Source: Bartonella krasnovii (GTDB taxonomy: Bacteria > Pseudomonadota > Alphaproteobacteria > Rhizobiales > Rhizobiaceae). Taken from it: DNA of 64,000 nucleotides. Position numbers and translations under genes: made by a program. Positions 57,563 to 64,000 of the stretch are shown here, one piece after another; positions within the stretch are counted from its first letter, which is position 1; every line of letters begins with the position of its first letter. The DNA lies in contig NZ_CP031844.2 of assembly GCF_003606345.3 (NCBI RefSeq), positions 1,595,001-1,659,000 on the forward strand. Direction: 5' to 3'. Below the pieces are notes generated by a model. The model searched no databases, was not told the DNA's origin, and worked only from the letters and a program-made list of their open reading frames with translations.

Positions 57563-59047
57563 AAAAGTCATGAAAAATAAGAGATTTAAAATACGATAAT
57601 CTTTATTTTAATATTTCGAGACTTATCTAGTGTGATAAGAGTTCAGTTATTTAAGGTATAAGGTATTAAGACACTTCATCCAAGGATCATTTGAAACTAT
57701 AAGCATAATATTTTATGTATCGTATACCAAAGGACAAGAAACAATATTATTCCCAACACGAGCAACTACTGGCGACATCTTTATCAAAAGATGCAAGCAA
57801 ATGAAATAATCGAGAGACGAAAATCATTAAAAAACATAAAGCAATAAATGATGACCTTATATTTTGGCAAAAACGCCTTTTACTTTTTCGTCTCGTGAGA
57901 TTTTCTTCTCTTTCAACAGCCTTAACTTTAATCAAGGGTTATTGTTTTCAAAGCACATAAATTCTTGATATTTTCTCTACTCTTTTTTTTCTTTTCAGAT
58001 CAATTGTTCTTAATCTCACGCCCCCAGCTTTTTTAGTCTTTTTCCCTCTTTTCTTTAAGTTTATTTAGACAATGAATGATCAAGAAATGATAAGATGTAT
58101 CAAGCCCCCTAGAATATCCATTGATTTTATGCCCTATTTTTATGGCATTTCGCACAAAGTCTCCCCTTCTCGTAAGTATCTTTTATTTATGCAATAGACT
58201 TTTCATACATTAGAAACTGTTTTCTCTCTCTTGGCTTAGCAATATCATTCACCAAGACCATCAAAACAGCACTTTACAAAGCTCCAAATTTTTCTCGTTT
58301 CCAAGCGACTTTCAAGAGCAGCGAAAGCACCTCCTCCCCCCTTTCAACTCTCCCTTCTAATAGGATTCATAGCCCTGCTCTTTTTAAAAACATCACCACG
58401 TCCTTAAAAGCCCCAACCGCTCAACAATCCAACGGCTGCACTTCCTCCTCATCCTTGCTCCCCTTTCAACTCTCCCTTATAAGGCGCTCACGCCCTTTGA
58501 TAAGCCCCTTTAGCCTTCTTCTTAAAAGAGCAAAGCCCAAACCGCTTAACAGTTCAACGGCGCAACAACACGGCTTCATTCCTTCAACTTTCTCTAACAG
58601 AGCTTATTCATTCAAATCTGAGAAGCTAAAATTTTGTTTTCACGTTTTATTTTTATTTTTCTTAATCTTTATTTTGCTTTTTTCTCATTTTGCTTTTTTC
58701 TCAAATATTTTTATTTTCAAGGCAACCATCAAGCCCCTCTTTTTGTCACAGAAAAGACCCTTGACAAGGGTAAGGCTTCTTGCTAGATTTCTCTTACTTT
58801 TTATAATTTTTACTTATTCGTTGTGCTGATAAAGTATGTTGCTGCGTACCTTGAGGGTGCGTTTTTCTTTTTGTTATCACAGTGGAAAAGTGTATCGTTT
58901 CGTGTTATGATGCAATAACTCTATCACAATAACGCTATCATAGGGCAATGCTTGTGCACCTCACATTGTTGTATTATTGTTATTTAGTATTGTAAGAGTA
59001 TTGTGTTGTAATATTGTGTTATGTAAACTGTTAAAACGGTGAATAGG
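57563..59047. other. Intergenic stretch, only a possible terminator near 58845-58870
   Basis: No gene recognised. CGTACC (58845-58850) can pair with GGTGCG (58856-58861), followed by GTTTTTCTTTTT, a weak intrinsic terminator on the plus strand. The rpmJ promoter should lie in the last 150 bp. Confidence 0.45.
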
Positions 59048-59173
59048 ATGAAAATTAAAAATTCGCTTAAAGCACTCAAGGAACGCCATCGTAACAATCG
59101 TTTGGTGCGCCGTAAAGGGCGTGTTTATATCCTCAATAAAACGAACCCACGTTTTAGAGCACGTCAGGGTTGA
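59048..59173 (+). CDS. rpmJ: Ribosomal protein bL36, zinc-free form
   Basis: 41 aa: [20 protein letters not shown] followed by [20 protein letters not shown] and G. It has no cysteines, so it is the zinc-independent C-minus type common in alphaproteobacteria. Part of the large ribosomal subunit. It is monocistronic: a clear terminator follows 40 bp later. It was too short to stand out among longer frames but is unmistakable by sequence. Confidence 0.97.
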   Translation: MKIKNSLKALKERHRNNRLVRRKGRVYILNKTNPRFRARQG

Positions 59174-59213
59174 TTTTTCCGTCAGGGCTGATTTTTTCTA
59201 AAGTGAATGGTTT

Positions 59214-59245
59214 AATGCCTACAAAAGTAGGCATTAGGTTTTTTT
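59214..59245 (+). terminator. Intrinsic terminator of rpmJ
   Basis: AATGCCTAC (59214-59222), loop AAAA, GTAGGCATT (59227-59235), then AGG and seven T. Confidence 0.93.
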
Positions 59246-59329
59246 GAAATTTTTTTGGGGTTAAGTCTGTTGGTTACGAGTCCGCTGTTTGATAATGTTT
59301 AATGATTTATCTTTTGAGGGCTTGTTTTT

Positions 59330-60112
59330 ATGGGTCTTTTTATTTTAAAAGCTTTTCGATTTTTTCAGGTGCTTTTTTTCTATCTTCTTCGGCGCACTTT
59401 TTTTCTTTCTGTTATAGGTCTTTTTTGTTTTATTTCTTCTGTTTATGGACAAAGTCCACCTTCACTTCCTGAAGATCGTCCTTCTCCACAATCGCTTTTA
59501 CCGTTAGATGATCTCATTCCCAATTCTCCGCCCTCTTCCGCAACGCCCTCTGATTCTGATTCATCTGCGATGATTCTTGAAGATTTCGACTCAGAGGAGC
59601 TTTCCTTTGTTGACAGGGTTAAGCAACGCAAAGAGGCAGAAATTTTACGTTTACTAAAAGAGTTAAAATATTGTGCTGATGTTGCGAAAGCAAAAAAAAT
59701 CAGTCAACAGCTTCAACTTTTATGGTCCCAATCGGGAAGTGAGACGATTGATCTTTTAATGTCATGGGCTGAAAATGCGATCAATAATGATGATTATGGA
59801 CTTGCGCTTGATTATATTGATAATGCTCTTGCACTTTTGCCGACTTATGCTGAAGCTTGGGTAAGACGTGCTTGGATTCACATTCAACTGAATGATTTCA
59901 AACTTGCCATGCTTGATCTCAATCATGCTCTTGAACTTGAGCCTCGTAATTACATTGCCTTTTTTGAACTTGGCGTTACCATGGAAGCAACAGAGCGTCC
60001 AAAACTTGCTCTTAAAGCTTACGAAACAGCTTTAAGCATCTATCCACAAATGCAAAAGCTTCAAAAGCGCATTGAGGCTTTATTAGACGAACAATCACCC
60101 CAATCTCTTTGA
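59330..60112 (+). CDS. Exported TPR protein
   Basis: 260 aa. N-terminal basic region and hydrophobic signal (about residues 21-40, RRTFFLSVIGLFCFISSVYG), cleaved or anchoring, followed by a Pro/Ser/Asp-rich linker (SPPSSATPSDSDSS) and, from about residue 150, tetratricopeptide repeats: YGLALDYIDNALALLPTYAE, FKLAMLDLNHALELEPRNYI and PKLALKAYETALSIYPQMQK. TPR proteins mediate protein-protein contacts; this one probably acts in the periplasm. The rpmJ-TPR arrangement is found in other Rhizobiales, as I recall. Confidence 0.88.
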   Translation: MGLFILKAFRFFQVLFFYLLRRTFFLSVIGLFCFISSVYGQSPPSLPEDRPSPQSLLPLDDLIPNSPPSSATPSDSDSSAMILEDFDSEELSFVDRVKQRKEAEILRLLKELKYCADVAKAKKISQQLQLLWSQSGSETIDLLMSWAENAINNDDYGLALDYIDNALALLPTYAEAWVRRAWIHIQLNDFKLAMLDLNHALELEPRNYIAFFELGVTMEATERPKLALKAYETALSIYPQMQKLQKRIEALLDEQSPQSL

Positions 60113-60189
60113 ACGCCTCATACTTAAAACAGAATCCTTACGCCTATTTCAAGTTTGCATAAAACACGCATCCCATCCCAAACTGAAAT

Positions 60190-61275
60190 TATCCCTGCCC
60201 CCTCCAACACACACGTCTCCAACACCATGCCCTCCAGCACCACGCCATTGGCATGTGTTTTTCACAAACTTAGAAAATGATAAAAGGCATCCCTCTGCAT
60301 ATCTTCATCATTGATAAAACAGCCCTAAAATACACTTCATAAGGTAAAAAACGTCAAAAATGCCTCGTGTGAATTCAACAAACATTTTTGAATAAGAAAT
60401 ATTCCCCTCCAACACACACGCCTCCAACACACACCCCCTCCGGCACACGCCCCTCCGGCACATACCTCCTCCGGCACATACCTCCTCCGGCACACGCCCC
60501 TCCAGCACCACGCCATTGGCATGTGTTTTTCACAAACTTAGAAAATGATAAAAGGCATCCCTCTGCATATCTTCATCATTGATAAAACAGCCCTAAAATA
60601 CACTTCATAAGGTAAAAAACGTCAAAAATGCCTCGTGTGAATTCAACAAACATTTTTGAATAAGAAATATTCCCCTCCAACACACACGCCTCCAACACAC
60701 ACCCCCTCCGGCACACGCCCCTCCGGCACATACCTCCTCCGGCACATACCTCCTCCGGCACACGCCCCTCCAGCACCACGCCATTGGCATGTGTTTTGAC
60801 AAACTTAGAAAATGATAAAAGGCATCCCTCTGCATATCTTCATCATTGATAAAACAGCCCTAAAATACACTTCATAAGGTAAAAAACGTCAAAAATGCCT
60901 CGTGTGAATTCAACAAACATTTTTGAATAAGAAATATTCCCCTCCAACACATACCCCCTCCAGCACCACGCCCCCTCCAACACACGCCCCTCCAACACAC
61001 GCCCCTCCAGCACCGCGCCCCCTCCAGCACACACGCCTCCAACACCGCACCCCTCCAGCACACGCCCCTCCAACACACACGCCTCCAACACATACCCTCC
61101 GGCACATACCTCCTCCGGCACACGCCCTCCAGCACCACGCCATTGGCATGTGTTTTTCACAAACTTAGAAAATGATAAAAGGCATCCCTCTGCATGTCTT
61201 CATCATTGATAAAAAACGTCAAAAGTGCCTCGTTTGAGTTCAACAAACATTTTTGAATAAGAAATATTCCCCTTC
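60190..61275. repeat. Higher-order repeat: four 150-bp blocks separated by C-rich minisatellite
   Basis: A block starting CATTGGCATGTGTTT occurs at 60245, 60514, 60782 and 61141 (spacing 269, 268, 359). Blocks are joined by arrays of CTCCAACACACACGC, CTCCGGCACATACCTC and CTCCAGCACCACGC-type units, related to the purK minisatellite. The second and third periods are nearly identical. Minus-strand frames through it (reading CWRR and VLEG repeats) are by-products. No gene seen. Confidence 0.93.
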
Positions 61276-61570
61276 AAGCTTCCCTGCAAACATTTCCATA
61301 AAACATCAAAATCAAGCCTTATTCCAAAAGGAAAAATTAAACATTGCTTCTAAAAAGCAAATCAAACATTATCAATAAAAAATGTTTCACTCACCCTCAC
61401 CTATCCATTATTTTTGATTTTTTTATTTGAATAAGCCGTCCATCCATTCTTCAGTGCTTTCTAACAATCACCAGCAAGGGGGTAAAAAATCTCTTGTAAA
61501 ACTTGATAAAAAATAAATGGTTGGAATTATTTTATCTCTAGCAGAAGCTGTGAAATTGTTTTATATTAAA

Positions 61571-61740
61571 GGGGGTGTTCTGCGCTTCTCGACAGGAAAT
61601 AACGTATTCCTGAGACCTTATTGATCTCCAAGGGAGCTGTCCCTGATGAAGCCCGTGGGCTTTTTCATATGGCGCCCACCTATTTGTATAGGTTCCCGGG
61701 ATCAGCTTTTTCCATCGGCTGTTGTGGATCACCCTTTTTT
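61571..61740 (+). ncRNA. ssrS: 6S RNA
   Basis: About 170 nt. The closing stem is GGGTG (61573-61577) with CACCC (61730-61734), followed by seven T as terminator. The interior has the long irregular stem with a large central bubble typical of 6S RNA (CTTCTCGACAGGAAATAACG on the 5' side, GGGAGCTGTCCCTGATGAAG near the middle) and a small AAGCCC/GGGCTT hairpin. A TATATT -10 box lies at about 61562. 6S RNA mimics an open promoter and sequesters sigma70 RNA polymerase. It sits upstream of the 5-formyl-THF cyclo-ligase gene, its conserved neighbour across proteobacteria. Confidence 0.85.
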
Positions 61741-61938
61741 TGCATCACTTTTTTCCCCTAAAGCTTTTCCCCCAAAATTGATCATGCCCTTTTGCATGAA
61801 ACGCCCCTTTCTGTGAAGCTCTTTTTTCTACGGGCCCCTCTTTTCTATAAAGCAAGAAGTTCTTTTAAAGAGATCAAAATGACGATAGGCTTTAACTTCA
61901 TGAGATTTGCAACAGCTGATAAAAAGAATAGCCTCAAC

Positions 61939-62550
61939 TTCATCGCTTCGCGCAAGAGCACGCGAGAGTGGTTTGCTCGCGTCGTGATGCCCTTTTAACC
62001 AGAAAAGCGCACCTTAAGTTTCATAAAGCTTGTTCCACACACATGATTTCCTAATGGCTGTTTACAAAAAACCAACCATGGCTACAATGGGGCAAAACCA
62101 ACCGCTGAATAAGTGATGAAACAATGACCCAAAATCTCTCTTCTAAAAACACTTCATCGCTTCGCGCAAGAGCACGCGAGAGTGGTTTATCGTGTCGTGA
62201 TGCCCTTTTAACCAGAAAAGCGCACCTTAAGTTTCATAAAGCTTGTTCCACACACATGATTTCCTAATGGCTGTTTACAAAAAACCAACCATGGCTACAA
62301 TGGGGCAAAACCAACCGCTGAATAAGTGATGAAACAATGACCCAAAATCTCTCTTCTAAAAACACTTCATCGCTTCGCGCAAGAGCACGCGAGAGTGGTT
62401 TGCTCGCGTCGTGATGCCCTTTTAACCAGAAAAGCGCACCTTAAGTTTCATAAAGCTTGTTCCACACACATGATTTCCTAATGGCTGTTTACAAAAAACC
62501 AACCATGGCTACAATGGGGCAAAACCAACCGCTGAATAAGTGATGAAACA
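61939..62550 (+). repeat. Three truncated 5' copies of the 5-formyl-THF cyclo-ligase gene
   Basis: Units start TTCATCGCTTCGCGCAAGAG at 61939, 62153 and 62366, with the intact gene's version at 62580; the period is about 214 bp. Copies with ATG at 62124 and 62337 begin MTQNLSSKNTSSLRARARES exactly like the gene, then diverge (the first reads on as DALLTRKAHLKFHKACS, a drifted homologue of the gene's next segment, and stops after 47 aa; the second stops after about 25). All lie between 6S RNA and the gene. Confidence 0.95.
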
Positions 62551-63156
62551 ATGACCCAAAATCTCTCTTCTAAAAACACTTCATCGCTTCGCGCAAGAGC
62601 ACGCGAGAGTGGTTTATCGTGTCGTGATGCTCTTTCAAAAGAAGAGCGATCCCTGTTTTCACAGCGTGCTTGTCGCCATTTTCTTGAAACCTTTGAAAAA
62701 AAAGGAACAGATTTTTCACGCCTCATTTTAGCAGGCTATTGGCCCATTAAATCGGAAATTGACCCACGCCCTCTTCTTGATGTGATAGCCTCACGCGGGG
62801 GGCGTTTAGCCTTACCAGCCGTTCTTGATTCCACCACCATGATTTTTCGAGAATTTTCACCACACACGCAACTTCAGCCCATGCGTTTTGGCACCTTAGG
62901 CCCTGGTGCAGATAATGCCACGGTTATCCCCAATAATATTCTTGTTCCACTTTCTGCGTTTGATCATCACTGTCACCGTCTTGGCTATGGAGGTGGCTAT
63001 TATGACCGTGCAGTTGAAGCCCTTGAAAAACAAGGACATCAAATGGCATTATGGGGCATAGGTTTTTCATGTCAGGAGGTGGACTCTATTCCTGCGGCCA
63101 AACATGATCTACAGGTCCAGGGAATTTTTACAGAAAAAGGTTTCTTAAAATGTTAA
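62551..63156 (+). CDS. 5-formyltetrahydrofolate cyclo-ligase
   Basis: 201 aa, normal size. The first part (LRARARESGLSCRDALSKEE) is the usual basic start; core motifs are ILAGYWPIKSEIDPRPLL, LALPAVLDSTTMIFREF, LVPLSAFDHHCHRLGYGGGY followed by YDR, the nucleotide-binding signature. The enzyme makes 5,10-methenyl-THF from 5-formyl-THF with ATP. Linked to 6S RNA upstream (ygfA/fau in E. coli). Start ATG 62551 is inside the repeat unit, so its upstream region is shared with the truncated copies. The next gene begins 18 bp after the stop. Confidence 0.94.
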   Translation: MTQNLSSKNTSSLRARARESGLSCRDALSKEERSLFSQRACRHFLETFEKKGTDFSRLILAGYWPIKSEIDPRPLLDVIASRGGRLALPAVLDSTTMIFREFSPHTQLQPMRFGTLGPGADNATVIPNNILVPLSAFDHHCHRLGYGGGYYDRAVEALEKQGHQMALWGIGFSCQEVDSIPAAKHDLQVQGIFTEKGFLKC

Positions 63157-63174
63157 AATGTGATTAAAGTACCT

Positions 63175-63996
63175 ATGCGGTTTTTATTTTTGGGTGACAT
63201 TGTTGGGAACACAGGTTGTCAGGTCGTTTTTGAGCATCTTCCTCAACTGATTAAGAAATGGCAGCTTGATTTTGTTGTGGTCAATGGGGAAAATGCCTCT
63301 GATGGTTTTGGCCTCAAGCAAGACACGTATCAAGATCTTTTAATGGCGGGTGTTGATGTTGTCACAACCGGAAACCATGCTTTTTCTCACAAAGAAGCCT
63401 TACAGTATGCACATGAGAGTGATCGTTTTTTACGTCCTGCTAATTTCTCGAAAGAGACACCAGGAAGAGGAGCCGGAGTTTTTACGGCAAAAAATGGTGC
63501 ACGTGTTCTTGTTGCCAATCTGTTGGGCAATGTTTTTATGCCATGCAAAGTAGAAGATCCCTTTGAGATAGCGGAAAATATTCTGCTCGCCTGCTCTTTA
63601 ATGGAGCAAGCGGATGCGATTATTTTTGACTTTCACGCGGAAACGACGAGCGAGAAGCAATGTTTTGGCCATTTTCTTGATGGTCGTGTGAGTGTTATTG
63701 TTGGCACGCATACGCATATTCCCACCGCTGATGCGCAGATTTTAGAAGGGGGCAGTGCATATTTAACAGATGCTGGCATGTGTGGCGATTACAACTCCTC
63801 CCTTGGCATGGATAAAGAAGAACCGTTACACCGTTTTCTTTACCAAACGAAACAAGATCGTTTTGAACCAGCACGAGGTCCCGCCACTCTTTGTGGTTTT
63901 GCGGTTGAAATTTCAGACCGCACCGGCTTAGCAGAAAAGGTCTCAGCGGTACGCATTGGTCCGCATTTAAAGCCTGAAGTTCCAGATTTTTGGTAG
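63175..63996 (+). CDS. YmdB-like metallophosphoesterase (TIGR00282 family)
   Basis: 273 aa from ATG 63175 (MRFLFLGDIVGNTGCQVVFE); a GTG at 63160 adds five residues. Metal-binding motifs are complete: FLGDIVG, VVNGENASDGFG, TTGNHAF, FDFHAETTSEKQC, VGTHTHIPTAD and YLTDAGMCG. Relatives such as B. subtilis YmdB hydrolyse 2',3'-cyclic nucleotides. The gene follows the cyclo-ligase by 18 bp, so they are likely co-transcribed. The stop TAG is at 63994-63996, just inside the window. Confidence 0.93.
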   Translation: MRFLFLGDIVGNTGCQVVFEHLPQLIKKWQLDFVVVNGENASDGFGLKQDTYQDLLMAGVDVVTTGNHAFSHKEALQYAHESDRFLRPANFSKETPGRGAGVFTAKNGARVLVANLLGNVFMPCKVEDPFEIAENILLACSLMEQADAIIFDFHAETTSEKQCFGHFLDGRVSVIVGTHTHIPTADAQILEGGSAYLTDAGMCGDYNSSLGMDKEEPLHRFLYQTKQDRFEPARGPATLCGFAVEISDRTGLAEKVSAVRIGPHLKPEVPDFW

Positions 63997-64000
63997 GTTT

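Noticed and set aside
60308..61168. Minus- and plus-strand frames in the 60-61 kb array (CAGG, VLEG, PPTHTP repeats)
   Set aside because: Composition of the C-rich minisatellite; near-identical frames recur with each repeat period and lack ribosome sites.
61538..61732. Minus-strand 64-aa frame over the 6S RNA
   Set aside because: Antisense to a structured RNA with promoter, closing stem and terminator; no family match.
1..64000. tRNA or rRNA genes
   Set aside because: I searched by eye for T-loop motifs and rRNA-like GC-rich stretches and found none; a tRNA scan would settle this.

Overview
The window is AT-rich chromosomal DNA from an alphaproteobacterium, almost certainly a Bartonella. 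The grounds are: a Rhizobiales general stress response locus (ecfG-nepR-phyR plus kinases); infA-maf-yacG and 6S RNA/5-formyl-THF cyclo-ligase neighbourhoods; a zinc-free bL36; a phage-like structural cluster matching what I remember of the Bartonella gene transfer agent (BaGTA); and five copies of a structured RNA followed by a helix-turn-helix gene, which match the Bartonella-specific Brt/Trp pairs known from B. henselae. The large amount of decayed, repeat-rich intergenic DNA suggests one of the rodent-associated species with an expanded genome. The species call is inference.

Layout. 1-6.4 kb: end of an M23 endopeptidase gene, then the stress-response module: a membrane histidine kinase, EcfG sigma factor and NepR on the minus strand, diverging from PhyR and a cytosolic HWE kinase on the plus strand. 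6.4-14.7 kb: sparse, with a 10-bp tandem repeat, two small membrane or secreted proteins, a DUF4167 gene and long decayed stretches. 14.7-28.8 kb: a minus-strand podovirus-type cluster (small terminase-like, TerL, portal, scaffold-like, N4-gp56 capsid, gp4-like adaptor, gp10-like tail protein, GNAT-like protein, S74 protein, tail collar protein, two small proteins). It has no integrase, repressor or recognisable lysin. 28.8-46.4 kb: an accessory region with the five RNA/HTH pairs, a VOC protein, clpB, an MFS transporter, an unknown 365-aa protein, a TrbH-like lipoprotein and dispersed repeats. 46.5-50 kb: a tandem array of yacG fragments, a dead cupin gene, then yacG, maf and infA. 50-64 kb: dsbB with a DUF5993 gene, purE-purK (PurK carries a 17-unit translated minisatellite at its N-terminus), a membrane protein pair, rpmJ, a TPR protein, C-rich repeats, 6S RNA, truncated 5' copies of the 5-formyl-THF cyclo-ligase gene, the intact gene, and a YmdB-like phosphoesterase.

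One theme recurs. Partial copies of gene ends lie next to the intact genes: the histidine kinase, DUF4167, terminase small subunit and yacG (3' ends), and the cyclo-ligase (5' end). Short tandem arrays of 10-bp and 15-bp units also recur. The strongest single signal is the 192-nt RNA family: several of its helices show compensatory base changes between copies, and an extra perfect pairing implies a pseudoknot or switch upstream of the HTH genes.
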